Assembly: GCF_003284935.1 (NCBI RefSeq)
Contig: NZ_QMEV01000016.1
Coordinates: 24,011 to 88,010, forward strand
Reading direction: 5' to 3'
Length of the DNA stretch: 64,000 nt
Source: Mycobacterium colombiense
GTDB taxonomy: Bacteria > Actinomycetota > Actinomycetes > Mycobacteriales > Mycobacteriaceae
The notes below the pieces were generated by a model, which did no database searches, was not told the DNA's origin, and saw nothing but the letters and a program-made list of their open reading frames with translations. This document shows, one piece after another, positions 52,517 to 61,393 of the stretch. The translations under genes were made by a program, and so were the position numbers. How positions within the stretch are numbered: position 1 is the first letter of the stretch; each line of letters begins with the position of its first letter.

Positions 52517-52830
52517 ATAGTAGCGGGCGGCTCGGTAGCCCCGGTACGAGGCCTGCCGCCCTACACCACCCCATGTGGTGGAGTTTTCATGCGTATTTCG
52601 CCCAGGATTCCCCATCGGGGACCGCGTGTATAGCTGGTGCGTTCGCTTCGGGTTGTCATCATGGCCCCATGCTGTTTGAGCTGCACAGGTCGCTGTTGCT
52701 GTTACGGAATCGAGCGAGTGAACTTCGTCGCGAATTCGCACAATCGCGATCGGCGGGTTCGTCGGGCCGGCGGTATCAGGCCCGACCGCCCGCAGCGAAG
52801 GGCGACGGCCAAAGCTGATGCGCGACGGCG
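52517..52830. other. 314-base gap between acyl-CoA synthetase and SDR genes
   Basis: No convincing gene. A hairpin CACCAC-N5-GTGGTG at 52564-52580 is followed by GAGTTTT and could stop rightward transcription weakly. Reading frames across it lack family features. Confidence 0.3.
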
Positions 52831-53601
52831 CTATCCGCCCACCATCATCAGCCCGCCGTCCACGGCCAGCAGTTGTCCGGTGATGAAGCCCGAGCCGGGG
52901 CCGGCCAGGAACACCAGCATCGGACCGAGGTCGCGGGCGGGTTCGCCTAGCGTGCCGCCGAGCGGGATCATCATCTGCATCTGCTGGTCGATCAGGGCCG
53001 CGGCGTCCGGGCCCAGGAATTCGCGGAGGCGGTCGGCGCCTGCCGTCTGCACCGCGGGGGCAAGCGCGTTGACGGTGATGTTGTCGGCGGCCCAGGCTTT
53101 GGCGGCCGACCGCGTCCACGCCTGCACCGCGCCCTTGGTTGCGGCGTAGACGGCCGAGATCGGGCTGCCCATCACGGCTTCCGACGACCCGAAGTTGATG
53201 ATCCGGCCGCCCTTGGGGTCTTGGTCCTTCATTACCGCGTACGCGGCCTGGTTGGTGAGAATCGTCGCCTTGACGTTGGTGTCCAACAGAAACGAGATGT
53301 CGTCGGCGCCGATGTAACCGGGGATGCCGGCCTGCCACAGCCCCGCGGCGTTCACCAGCACGTCGAGCCCGCCGAGGCGGTGCGCCGCCTCGCGGACCAT
53401 CGCCGAGACGGCCTCGCCTTGGCGCACGTCGCACTGCAACCATTCGGCCGCCAGGCCGTCTGGCGGTGGCGTCTGGTGATACGTCGCGGCGACCGTCGCT
53501 CCCGCCGCCGTGAGCACCTCGACGGCGGCCGCGCCGATTCCGGTGGCACCCCCGGTGACCAGGATCCGGCGGCCGAGCAGAGGAGACGTCGCGTCTGACA
53601 T
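52831..53601 (-). CDS. short-chain dehydrogenase/reductase
   Basis: 256 aa from the ATG at 53601 (MSDATSPLLG), chosen over an upstream in-frame ATG at 53646. The NAD(P)-binding TGGATGIG is at 16-23, NAAG at 84-87, and the catalytic Ser (FGSSEAVMG), Tyr152 and Lys156 (YAATK) are in place. Classical SDR oxidising or reducing an alcohol/ketone. It follows the frameshifted hydrolase by 65 bases, probably in one operon controlled by the divergent TetR. Confidence 0.9.
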   Translation of the reverse strand: MSDATSPLLGRRILVTGGATGIGAAAVEVLTAAGATVAATYHQTPPPDGLAAEWLQCDVRQGEAVSAMVREAAHRLGGLDVLVNAAGLWQAGIPGYIGADDISFLLDTNVKATILTNQAAYAVMKDQDPKGGRIINFGSSEAVMGSPISAVYAATKGAVQAWTRSAAKAWAADNITVNALAPAVQTAGADRLREFLGPDAAALIDQQMQMMIPLGGTLGEPARDLGPMLVFLAGPGSGFITGQLLAVDGGLMMVGG

Positions 53602-53666
53602 GGCCAAGACGCTACCGCGAGCTTTAAACTCGACGTTCGGCGCCAAGGCGTCCCGGCGCCGGCCGA

Positions 53667-54496
53667 CTACGTGCGCACGGCGATCGTCGAGAGCAGATCG
53701 GCGAGCCGATCGGGCTGATCGACCATGGAGAAGGTCTTGGCCCCCGCGATGATTTCGAGGCGGGCCCCGGGAATGGTCGCGGCCAGCCGCGCCCCGTCTT
53801 CCTGCTCGAAGAACACGTCATCGGCCGACCACGCGATGAGCGTCGGTTTGTCGAAGTCGTACAGCCGGGCCGCCACCGTCGTCGTCACCTCGGTGCGCAT
53901 CGAAAGCGTGAATTGGCGCAGGTCTTCGGCGATCGCCGGATTCGATAGCCCCGGGCGCACCCAGGCTTCGGTGAGCTCGTCGATGTTGGCGTGCGCCAGT
54001 CCGTCGAACGCACGCTTGCGCACGGCCGGCACCCGCATGGCCTGGGCCACGGCCCGGAACGACGTCTTGGACTTCGCCGCCAGAATGACCGGCCGCAGGA
54101 TCGGCGGCGGAAAGTGTTCGAACGCATCGCAACTCGTGAGCACCAGCGCGCCCAGCCGTTCGCGATGGTGCACGGCCACCAGCTGGGTGACGACGCCGCC
54201 GGTGTCGTTACCCACCAGCACCACGTCCTGCAGGTCCAGCGCGGCGAGCACCTCGGCGACCATGCCGGCGACACCGGTGATCGTCCGGTCGGCGCCTCGG
54301 CGCAGCGGCTCGGGATGTGCACCCAGCGGCCAGGTCGGCGCGATGCACCGCAGGCCGCGCGCCGCCAGGCGTTCACTGACTTGGCGCCACAATTGCCCAC
54401 CCATCATGTAGCCGTGGACGAAGACGACAGGCCGCCGTTTTCGGGTCCGGCTGCTTCGTAATGGATGGTTCCGGCACTAATGTCGATCGTCGACAT
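53667..54496 (-). pseudogene. alpha/beta hydrolase with an apparent 1-base frameshift near its N-terminus
   Basis: A good start lies at 54496 (AGGAG at 54503-54507), reading MSTIDISAGTIHYEAAGPENG. Near 54430-54438 the frame shifts. The continuation in the next frame gives RPVVFVHGYMMGGQLW, the oxyanion HG motif expected at this point, and runs on as a complete hydrolase to 53667. That part has VLVGNDTGGVVTQL (Asp as probable nucleophile or a GNDTG elbow) and ADDVFFEQEDG. A single lost C in GGCCGGCC would explain it. Without correction, reading could restart at the ATG at 54407, losing the oxyanion motif. It could also be a sequencing error. Confidence 0.75.
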
Positions 54497-54522
54497 AGCA
54501 AACTCCTACTTCGAGGGATAGA

Positions 54523-54549
54523 CTTACAAACAGGCTGCCTGTTCGTAAG
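54523..54549. promoter_or_regulatory. 27-base TetR operator with AACAGGC-T-GCCTGTT core
   Basis: A perfect 7-1-7 core (54529-54543) is flanked by CTTAC and GTAAG, giving a 27-base dyad with only one unmatched pair. A further half site AACAGGCTG lies at 54555-54563. It sits in the 68-base region between the divergent hydrolase and TetR genes, 15 bases before the TetR start. Confidence 0.72.
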
Positions 54550-54564
54550 TTACCAACAGGCTGT

Positions 54565-55173
54565 ATGGAAAGCAAGAGACGGACCCAGGAAGAGCGCTCC
54601 GCGGCGACCCGCGACGCGCTGATCGCGGCTGCCCGCAAGTTGTGGGGGCTGCGGGGTTACGCCGAAGTGGGGACGCCGGAGATCGCCACCGCCGCCGGGG
54701 TGACCCGCGGCGCGATGTATCACCAATTCGCCGACAAGGCAACACTTTTCCGCGAGGTCGTCGAGGTAGTCGAGCAGGACGTGATGGCGCGGATGGGCGT
54801 GGTGGTGGCCGAGTCCGGGGCCACCACACCGGCCGACGCGGTCCGGGCCGCGGTCGACGCGTGGCTCGACGTGTCCGGCGATCCTGAGGTGCGCCAGTTG
54901 ATCCTGCTGGATGCACCGAGCGTGCTCGGGTGGGCCGAATTCCGTGACGTCGCCCAGCGCTACAGCCTGGGCATGACCGAACAGCTGCTCACCGAGGCGA
55001 TCCGGGCCGGCCAGCTGGCCGAGCAGCCGGTGCGGCCGCTGGCGCACGTGCTGATCGGGGCGCTCGACGAGGCGGCGATGGTCATCGCCACCGCCGACGA
55101 CCCGAAACGGACCCGCCGCGAAACCGGGCAGGTGCTACACCGGCTCATCGACGCCATGTTCGACGCGCGCTGA
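54565..55173 (+). CDS. TetR family repressor
   Basis: 202 aa. The DNA-binding region is RDALIAAARKLWGLRGYAEVGTPEIATAAGVTRGAMYHQFADKATLF; the Tyr-His-Gln-Phe ending is common in the family. It is divergent from the hydrolase-SDR operon and most likely represses it and itself at the 27-base dyad next to its start. Confidence 0.92.
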   Translation: MESKRRTQEERSAATRDALIAAARKLWGLRGYAEVGTPEIATAAGVTRGAMYHQFADKATLFREVVEVVEQDVMARMGVVVAESGATTPADAVRAAVDAWLDVSGDPEVRQLILLDAPSVLGWAEFRDVAQRYSLGMTEQLLTEAIRAGQLAEQPVRPLAHVLIGALDEAAMVIATADDPKRTRRETGQVLHRLIDAMFDAR

Positions 55174-55223
55174 AGGCCACTTTCGAAGGCCGCGCGAAAA
55201 CCGCAGGGCAGAACCGGGTTTCG

Positions 55224-55859
55224 TTATCCGTCGCGGACCTGCGCGACACCCGCGATGACGCCCTGGATCAGGCGGTCCAAGCGCTCGGCATCGTCGACGG
55301 CCGGCTGGCCCGCGACGAAGGTCAGCATGACGCCGTTGATGAAGGCCAGGGTGGCGGTCGCCTGGTCGTCGACCAGGGCCGGATCCGGTGCGCTGCCGGC
55401 GGGATGCCATTGGGTGACGACATTGCGCGCCAGGGTGTAGAGCCGGTCGGCGGATTCGTTGAGGGCGGCGGCCAATTCCGGGTCGCGGCCGGCCAGCAGC
55501 GCTAGTTCATAGCGGGCCTTCGCGCGAGTGAGCCACGGTTCGCTGTTCACGTACATGACGATGCGTGCCAGGCCTGCGGTGCCGGCGAACTGGGTGGCGT
55601 GATTCTCGGCGAGCTCGGCCATCATCGAGAAGTCGGCGACGTCGAGTTCGGCCAGTCGCGTCGCCATGGCGTACACCAACGCCTTGCGGGTCCTGAAGTA
55701 GAACGACGTGGTGCCGGCCGGCACCCCGGCGTGGTCGTCGACCTTGGGGTGACTGACGCCGTGTACGCCGTTGGCGCCCAGCAGCTCGATCGCGGCGTCG
55801 GCGAGCTGGCGGCGCCGCGCCGGCGCGTTGTGCTTTCTACGTGCAGCGATACGCCCCAG
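55224..55859 (-). CDS. TetR family regulator with no standard start codon
   Basis: About 211 aa if it starts at the CTG at 55859. The frame contains the full DNA-binding domain (RRRQLADAAIELLGANGVHGV, then GVPAGTTSFYFRTRKALV), but no ATG, GTG or TTG occurs before the GTG at 55724. Starting there would remove the first recognition helices. The frame is open beyond 55859 into the end of the lipase gene. Either CTG is used, a start codon was mutated, or the protein is translated from the lipase gene by coupling. The gene ends at 55224, convergent with the previous TetR. Confidence 0.7.
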   Translation of the reverse strand: MGRIAARRKHNAPARRRQLADAAIELLGANGVHGVSHPKVDDHAGVPAGTTSFYFRTRKALVYAMATRLAELDVADFSMMAELAENHATQFAGTAGLARIVMYVNSEPWLTRAKARYELALLAGRDPELAAALNESADRLYTLARNVVTQWHPAGSAPDPALVDDQATATLAFINGVMLTFVAGQPAVDDAERLDRLIQGVIAGVAQVRDG

Positions 55860-55899
55860 TTTATCCGGCGGAGGACCCAGCGGTCCGGATCGCGCGAAT

Positions 55900-57189
55900 C
55901 TAGAACTGACCGCAGTTCGGCGTCGTGGGCTCGCCGTTGAAGCGCGCGGCGACCCATTGCATGGCCGGTTCGCCGTCGACCAGCATCGGCAGTGCGTGGT
56001 TGATGACGAGCTTGTTCAGGAAGGGCGGCTCTTCGTTGGTGCGGAATTCCACATCGGCGTCCTGGGCGCACCAATCGCGGCCGAGCTGGTTGGCCGCGGT
56101 CCACGGCACCAACGGGTCATAGCGATTGCTGTCGATCATCACCGGCGCGTTCGGTTTGTAGCGGCCGAGCCGTTGCGCCTCGAACAGGCTGTTGAACGGC
56201 TCCTCGTTCACCAGCTGATTGATGTCCTCGGTGAAATAGGGCTGGATGTGGCGAAACATGAAGTCCAGCAGGGTCTGTCCGACGCATTGCCGCGATACCG
56301 ATTCCAGCATCGCCAACCCTCGCGGCGTCATCTTGGAGCGAATGACGTCGGCGAACTCCGGATAGGCCGCCATGACGCTGTTGAGCGCATACCCGACGAC
56401 GCCGACGAGGGCGCTGCCATCGGCATAGGGCAGCAGCTCCTTGAGGTTGGCCGGCGGCGCGCCGGCGTAGGTGCCCACGATGTGTAGGTCTGGGGCGTAT
56501 TGCGAGGCGAGCTCGGCGGCCGAAGCGGTCGCGCCCCCGCCTTGCGAGTAGCCCCAAAACGCCACCGGCCCATGGGGATCCAACGACGTCCCGGGCAACC
56601 GCATGGCCGCGCGTGCCGCATCGAGCACCGCCTGGCCCTCGGCGACCCGGCCCACGTAGGTGTGCATCGACGGAGTGCCCAGGCCCTGATAATCGGTCAT
56701 CACGATGGCGAAGCCACGGGCGACCATGGTGGCGACGAACAACTCCTCGTAGTTGAACATGATGTCCCAGCCACCCGAATAGTGGATGCCCTGGTTGAAC
56801 ATGCGCGACGGGGCGCACTGATTGCCCTGGCCCTGGGTGCCGGGCGCGTAGCTGATCAACGGCCGCGGCCCGCCGCCGGGCCAGTCGTTGTAGGGCTCGA
56901 AGTAGGTGCCGGTGACCGCGATCGGGTTGCCCCGGGTATCGGTGCTGCGGTACATGATTCGGGTGCCGGTGGCCATGATCGCGCCCAACTGACCGGAGGG
57001 CTCCAGCACCAGCCGCGACGGCTCGGTGCGGATCAGGTCGCCGGGCCGGCCGGGCGGCAGGGGATCCGGCGGGAGGTAGAAGTCCGCGTACTGCGGTTCA
57101 TCCCCACCATCGGCCCGCGCGTTTCCCACTCCCACGAGTGCGCAGGCGATTACCAGCAGTACTGCGAAAACTCCCCCGGCCCGATGCAT
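55900..57189 (-). CDS. secretory lipase (LIP family)
   Basis: 429 aa from the ATG at 57189. A clear signal peptide, HRAGGVFAVLLVIACALVG, ends near ARADG. The alpha/beta hydrolase core follows, with the nucleophile GYSQGG (Ser215), TDYQGLG and a large cap. The PF03583 pattern (ISYAPGTQGQGNQCAPS, PLVPWTAANQLGRDWC) is typical of secreted triacylglycerol lipases of mycobacteria. It lies before the TetR with 40 bases between, so the two may form an operon. Confidence 0.9.
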   Translation of the reverse strand: MHRAGGVFAVLLVIACALVGVGNARADGGDEPQYADFYLPPDPLPPGRPGDLIRTEPSRLVLEPSGQLGAIMATGTRIMYRSTDTRGNPIAVTGTYFEPYNDWPGGGPRPLISYAPGTQGQGNQCAPSRMFNQGIHYSGGWDIMFNYEELFVATMVARGFAIVMTDYQGLGTPSMHTYVGRVAEGQAVLDAARAAMRLPGTSLDPHGPVAFWGYSQGGGATASAAELASQYAPDLHIVGTYAGAPPANLKELLPYADGSALVGVVGYALNSVMAAYPEFADVIRSKMTPRGLAMLESVSRQCVGQTLLDFMFRHIQPYFTEDINQLVNEEPFNSLFEAQRLGRYKPNAPVMIDSNRYDPLVPWTAANQLGRDWCAQDADVEFRTNEEPPFLNKLVINHALPMLVDGEPAMQWVAARFNGEPTTPNCGQF

Positions 57190-57229
57190 TACGGAACGGT
57201 AACAATCACGGCGCCGCCAGCGGAAGAGC

Positions 57230-57251
57230 AATCTCTAATTTTTTAGAGATT
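57230..57251. promoter_or_regulatory. AT-rich palindrome AATCTCTAA-N4-TTAGAGATT
   Basis: Perfect 9-4-9 dyad 41 bases before the lipase start and 8 bases after the LpqC stop. It is strikingly AT-rich for this genome. No U-run follows on the minus strand, so a repressor site is more likely than a terminator. The TetR downstream of the lipase is a candidate binder. Confidence 0.5.
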
Positions 57252-57259
57252 AGTTTCGC

Positions 57260-58204
57260 CTACCGATGTCTCTGGCTGAAGAATTGCCAGATGGTGGCGG
57301 TGGCGTCCAGCGCGGTGGATGGTGCCGGAATTCCCGCGACCTTTTCTGCGAGGGGACTGCGCTCGCCGCCGGGCCATTGATGGCCGGCTCCGGCAACGGA
57401 GATCAACTGTACGGTGCGCCCGTCCGCGCAGCTCGCCGTCTGCGTTGTCACGTCGCCGGCGATGGTCGAGCTCGGCGGCCCGCATCCGTCGATGGCGCGC
57501 CAGGTGGCGTTGACGGATTCCGCCGACGGACCGTCGACGCGCGGAGACCCGTCGGCGTCAAAGGCTTTTCCGGGACCGCCGTTGTAGGGGACCCTGTCGT
57601 CGGCCGTGCCGTGGATCTGCAGCACGGAGGCCGGCCGTGCCGCGGAGCAGTCGGACAGCAGGGTGCCCGCCACCGGAGCGATCGCCGCGAAGGTGTCGGA
57701 CTGGCAGCCCAGCCGAAGCGCCATCATGGCCCCGTTCGACATGCCGGTGACATAGATGCGTGCGCGGTCGACCGGTATCTCCCGCTCGATGGCGGCGACC
57801 ATGGCGGTGATGAATCCGACGTCGTCGGTGTTGAGGCGCCCGGGCTCGCCGCAGCAGGTCCCGGCGTTCCAGGCCCGGTCGAGGCCGTCGGGATAGGCGA
57901 CCAGAAAATGTCCGCTGTCCGCCTCGGCGTCCCAGTGATAGGAACGCTCGGCCTGCGCCCCGTTCCCGAAGCCGCCGTGCAGCATCACCACCATCGGCAC
58001 CGCATCGGTCAGCCCCTGTGGCCGGTACAGGTGAAAGGTCCTGCCGGCGCCGCCCGAGGAGATGGTCTGCGTGGACTGGCCTACTGGAATGGATTGCGGG
58101 CCAGGGTTTCCCAGCGCATGGCCGCCGTCGAGGCATCCGGCGAGCACGACCACCAGCACGGGAAGTAGACACACGCTCGATGCCCGGACGATTCCCCATC
58201 GCAT
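57260..58204 (-). CDS. lpqC: esterase lipoprotein LpqC-like (PHB depolymerase family)
   Basis: 314 aa from the ATG at 58204. A lipoprotein signal (VCLLPVLVVVLAGC) has its lipobox Cys at 24. The esterase fold has VVMLHGG (oxyanion), the nucleophile GMSNGAM (Ser156), HGTADDRVPY (Asp) and AGAGHQWPGG (His). The Cys-Cys in GTCCGEPGR is typical of the family. M. tuberculosis LpqC is of this size and type. It is divergent from a MarR gene with a shared palindrome. Confidence 0.85.
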   Translation of the reverse strand: MRWGIVRASSVCLLPVLVVVLAGCLDGGHALGNPGPQSIPVGQSTQTISSGGAGRTFHLYRPQGLTDAVPMVVMLHGGFGNGAQAERSYHWDAEADSGHFLVAYPDGLDRAWNAGTCCGEPGRLNTDDVGFITAMVAAIEREIPVDRARIYVTGMSNGAMMALRLGCQSDTFAAIAPVAGTLLSDCSAARPASVLQIHGTADDRVPYNGGPGKAFDADGSPRVDGPSAESVNATWRAIDGCGPPSSTIAGDVTTQTASCADGRTVQLISVAGAGHQWPGGERSPLAEKVAGIPAPSTALDATATIWQFFSQRHR

Positions 58205-58232
58205 GAGCACAGCGTGGCACCCGTCGGCCACT

Positions 58233-58251
58233 TTGACAAGATGCTTGTCAA
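58233..58251. promoter_or_regulatory. MarR operator TTGACAAG-N3-CTTGTCAA
   Basis: A perfect 8-3-8 palindrome lies between the divergent lpqC (start 58204) and MarR gene. Its form is that of classic MarR sites and it probably lets the regulator control both genes. Its presence also shows that the MarR protein starts after it. Confidence 0.7.
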
Positions 58252-58279
58252 TCTCCTGCCGGGTGGCACACTGGTCGGC

Positions 58280-58747
58280 ATGCCACAGCGACCGGGGGCC
58301 GGGTGGGAGCCCACCGTGCCGGCGCTGGTGAACCTGGTCGCCGCGGCGGGGGCGCCGCGCTTGCGAGCAGCGTTCGCCGCGGCCGGCCTCGACGGGATTC
58401 GCCCCGCGCAATCGGTGGCTCTGGTGCCGCTGGCCGCCGGCGGGTTGCACGCATCCACACTGGCCGAGCGGCTCAGGGTGAGTAGGCAGGCGGTAGCGCA
58501 GGCCGTCGCGGCTTTGGAGCGAAACGGTTACGTGACCCGAGCGCCCGACCCGGAGGACGCCCGTGCGCGCGTCATCGAACTGACCGCGCGCGGCCGGCAG
58601 GCGCTTCGAGTAATGCGTTCCAACGCAGTGGCTTTGGAACAGCACTGGACCGAAGTGCTGGGGGCGCGACGGCTCGCCGAGCTCCGCGAAACGTTGAAGA
58701 TCTTGCTTGCCAGCGAGGGGGAGGCGGCGGCGAATCCCGTTGGCTAG
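58280..58747 (+). CDS. MarR family regulator
   Basis: 155 aa from the ATG at 58280 (MPQRPGAGWEP). An earlier GTG at 58214 in the same frame lies before the operator and is rejected. The winged helix reads LHASTLAERLRVSRQAVAQAVAALERNGYVTRAPDPEDARARVIELTARGR. It likely represses lpqC and itself and is released by a small lipophilic ligand. Confidence 0.88.
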   Translation: MPQRPGAGWEPTVPALVNLVAAAGAPRLRAAFAAAGLDGIRPAQSVALVPLAAGGLHASTLAERLRVSRQAVAQAVAALERNGYVTRAPDPEDARARVIELTARGRQALRVMRSNAVALEQHWTEVLGARRLAELRETLKILLASEGEAAANPVG

Positions 58748-58753
58748 CAGCCG

Positions 58754-59563
58754 TTATGGCGTCTTGAGAAAGACGTCGTTGAGTGTGACGGTGCGCAGGT
58801 TCCGGTCGCGGATGGTCTCCACGAGCTGCGGATAGACGTGGGTCACCGGCAGATGATTGAGGTGGCCGATCACGATGGCCTGCGGCGTGAAGTACTGATC
58901 GGCCATTTGCACGATGTACTCCTCGGTGATCAACGTCGAATCCGACAGCGAACCCGACCACAGCGTGGGGACCTGGTAACCGAGGTCGGCGGCCACCGCG
59001 TCCACGCCGGCGTTGCGCTTTGCGTACGGCGGCCGCCAATACGGTTTGGCGCCGATGCCATACGTCTTCTTCAAAAACGCGTCATTGCGGGAGAGCTGTT
59101 CGGCCACTTGCTCTTTGGTCAATGTGGTCAGGTCCGGATGTGACCAGGTGTGGTTGCCGAGTTGGATCTGCCCGCTGTCGACCAACGGTCGAAGCAGCTC
59201 CAGGTTGTCGGTCCACGAGTCGTAGATCCCGTTCACGAAATAGGTCAGCCGTATGCCGGTGTCCTTGGCGAACTGGGTGTAGGCGCGCACCACCTCGCTG
59301 TTGACGCCGTCGTCGACGGTCAGTGCGAGCAGGTCGCCGTCACCGGGCAGCTTCATCAGGGCGCCGCCGCCGGGCAGCGGTATGCGGGCGCTGCGCGGCG
59401 GGGGCGGTAACAGGGCCTGCGGGGCGGTCGGACCGGAGGTCGGTATGTCGGCCGCCGAGGTCTGGGCAAACGTGCGTGGCTGCGGATCGACGATCAGCCG
59501 CGCGGCTCCCACGCCGGCGACGACAGACGCGGCGAGCGATCCGAGGAACTGACGGCGGTTCAT
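58754..59563 (-). CDS. Tat-exported polysaccharide deacetylase
   Basis: 269 aa. Tat signal NRRQFLGSLAASVVAGVG. The NodB/CE4 domain has LTVDDG (Asp84/Asp85) and the metal-binding HTWSH (His138, His142), then YWRPPYAKRNAGVD and VIGHLN near the end. It should remove acetyl groups from a surface polysaccharide or peptidoglycan. The proline-rich stretch after the signal (PPPPR) spans the envelope. It converges on the MarR gene with 6 bases between the stops. Confidence 0.9.
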   Translation of the reverse strand: MNRRQFLGSLAASVVAGVGAARLIVDPQPRTFAQTSAADIPTSGPTAPQALLPPPPRSARIPLPGGGALMKLPGDGDLLALTVDDGVNSEVVRAYTQFAKDTGIRLTYFVNGIYDSWTDNLELLRPLVDSGQIQLGNHTWSHPDLTTLTKEQVAEQLSRNDAFLKKTYGIGAKPYWRPPYAKRNAGVDAVAADLGYQVPTLWSGSLSDSTLITEEYIVQMADQYFTPQAIVIGHLNHLPVTHVYPQLVETIRDRNLRTVTLNDVFLKTP

Positions 59564-59819
59564 GGCTGGCAGGCGAGGGCGCCGCCCACACCATCACGCG
59601 GCGACGACAATGGCGAATTCGGCCCGAGTATTCGCGGACGGATAGTGGCGCCCGGCGCAACAACGGCGTCCCCGCGGGAACCGCCGTCGGTACAAAACAT
59701 CGAGGCCACAGCAGCGAACCGTACCATTCACCGCGCCGAGAAGTCGGCTCCGTTACGGGAGGGTCAGCTGTGAATTTCACTGACCCCGCTTTGCCGGGGC
59801 CCCGGGCCGACCGGGCGTA

Positions 59820-61220
59820 TTAGTGCGGTTCGCCGGCGGCCCGTTGCGGCAATCGCACCGGTTCGGTGCTGGGCGTGCCCAGCGTCGAGGCCAGCCAGGG
59901 CAGCGCCGTGGCAAACGCCTGGGCGGCGAACGGCCAGTCGTGCTTGCCCGGCTGGGTGACCACCGCGCAGGCGATCCCGTGGGCGGTGCCGACGGCGCAC
60001 AGTGAGTTCGCGGCGGCGTCCTGGCCCTCGGGGTTGGCGGCGGGATCGCTGCTGGACGCGGTGAGCGTGGGATTGGCTTCCTGCGCGACGGCGCGCGCCT
60101 CCGTCGACGAGGGCACGTCGAACCATCCCGATAGGCCGTCGTAGTGGCCGTGCTTCGTCATCACCGTGACGGGGTCGAAGGCCGCCCATGCGTCGTGATT
60201 GCCGCCGAACAACCGCGCGACGGTTTGATCCTTGGAGCCACCGTTCGGTCCGCGATCACCCGCGATGTCGACGAACGCGCTGAACAGCTCCGGGTGCATG
60301 ACGGCCAGCGTCACGGCGCAGGTACCGCCCATCGACCAGCCGGCGACACCCCAGTTGGAGCGATCGGCGCTGACGCCGAAGTTCGACACCATGAAGGGCT
60401 CGATGTCCTTGGTCAGATGATCGGCGGCGTTGCCGCGGGGTCCGTTGACGCACTCGGTGTCGTTGTCGAAGGAACCGGTGGGATCGACAAACACCAACAC
60501 CGGGGAGAAGCCGTGATGGGCGGCCGCGAAGTTATCGATGGCGGTGAACGCGCCGCCCGGGCCCAGCCAGTCGGCCGGGGTGTTGAAGGCGGAGCTGATC
60601 ATCATGACCGCCGGCAGCCGCGGCGGCGGATTGCTGTTGAACCAGGCCGGCGGCAGGTAGACCAGCTCTCGACGGTGGGCGAAGTGGGAGCCAGAGGGGG
60701 AATTGCCGTCGATGTCCACCGGCACCACCACGCCCTTGGTCGGCCTGGTTCCGGCGATCTGCATCTCGGTGACCCGCAGCCGGTCGATCTGGTCGGGCAG
60801 TGGCACCGACGTCAGCTGATTCCACGCGGCGAGCGCGGTGGGGAAGTAGCCGACCCAGCCGTTCAGCGCCATGCCGGCACACAGGACGCACAGCGGTATC
60901 GCCAGTACCGCCGCCCCGCGACGCCACCAGCGCACGCCCCGCCAGCCGACCAGGAAGACGGCGGCGGCCAGGCCGCTCATCGCGATCCAGAGCCACAGGG
61001 TCGTCGGCGCCGGGTCGCCGGCCACCCCGAGCGACGTGATGTACCACCGCGCCAGCAGGGTGACCGCGACGGCTGCGATCAAGGCCACCGGCACCACCCG
61101 CTTGAGCCAGCTCCCGGCGCGCCAGTGGATCGCGACGAGCAGCACGAGCAGCGTCAGACCCTGCACGGCCGGCGGAAACCAGCCATGCAGCAGGGACAGC
61201 TGTCCGAAGAACTGCTCCAA
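59820..61220 (-). CDS. membrane-anchored esterase (antigen 85/esterase D fold)
   Basis: 466 aa. Four N-terminal membrane helices (about 15-140) are followed by an outer alpha/beta hydrolase. This shows PAVMMISSAFNTPADW, the nucleophile GWSMGGTCA and GIACAVVTQPGKHDW with the catalytic His. This is the PF00756 layout of mycobacterial esterases that act on mycolates or other envelope esters. A 256-base gap separates it from the deacetylase. Confidence 0.85.
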   Translation of the reverse strand: MEQFFGQLSLLHGWFPPAVQGLTLLVLLVAIHWRAGSWLKRVVPVALIAAVAVTLLARWYITSLGVAGDPAPTTLWLWIAMSGLAAAVFLVGWRGVRWWRRGAAVLAIPLCVLCAGMALNGWVGYFPTALAAWNQLTSVPLPDQIDRLRVTEMQIAGTRPTKGVVVPVDIDGNSPSGSHFAHRRELVYLPPAWFNSNPPPRLPAVMMISSAFNTPADWLGPGGAFTAIDNFAAAHHGFSPVLVFVDPTGSFDNDTECVNGPRGNAADHLTKDIEPFMVSNFGVSADRSNWGVAGWSMGGTCAVTLAVMHPELFSAFVDIAGDRGPNGGSKDQTVARLFGGNHDAWAAFDPVTVMTKHGHYDGLSGWFDVPSSTEARAVAQEANPTLTASSSDPAANPEGQDAAANSLCAVGTAHGIACAVVTQPGKHDWPFAAQAFATALPWLASTLGTPSTEPVRLPQRAAGEPH

Positions 61221-61393
61221 CGGTCGTGACCTTCGCTAGATCGATCGCTGCGTGGGGGTGCGGTGACTATCCAAGGGCCGGTCGGGGTCATCGGAGACGG
61301 CGGCCGGACCAACTATGTCATACGATCGCGGCCTGTCAGCCGACCGTTTCTGCGTGTAGGCCGACCAGATCCGCGCGACCTGGGCCGCCGCGC

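Noticed and set aside
52564..52580. Hairpin CACCAC-N5-GTGGTG as a terminator for the SDR operon
   Set aside because: It lies more than 250 bases after the SDR stop and has no U-run on the minus strand.
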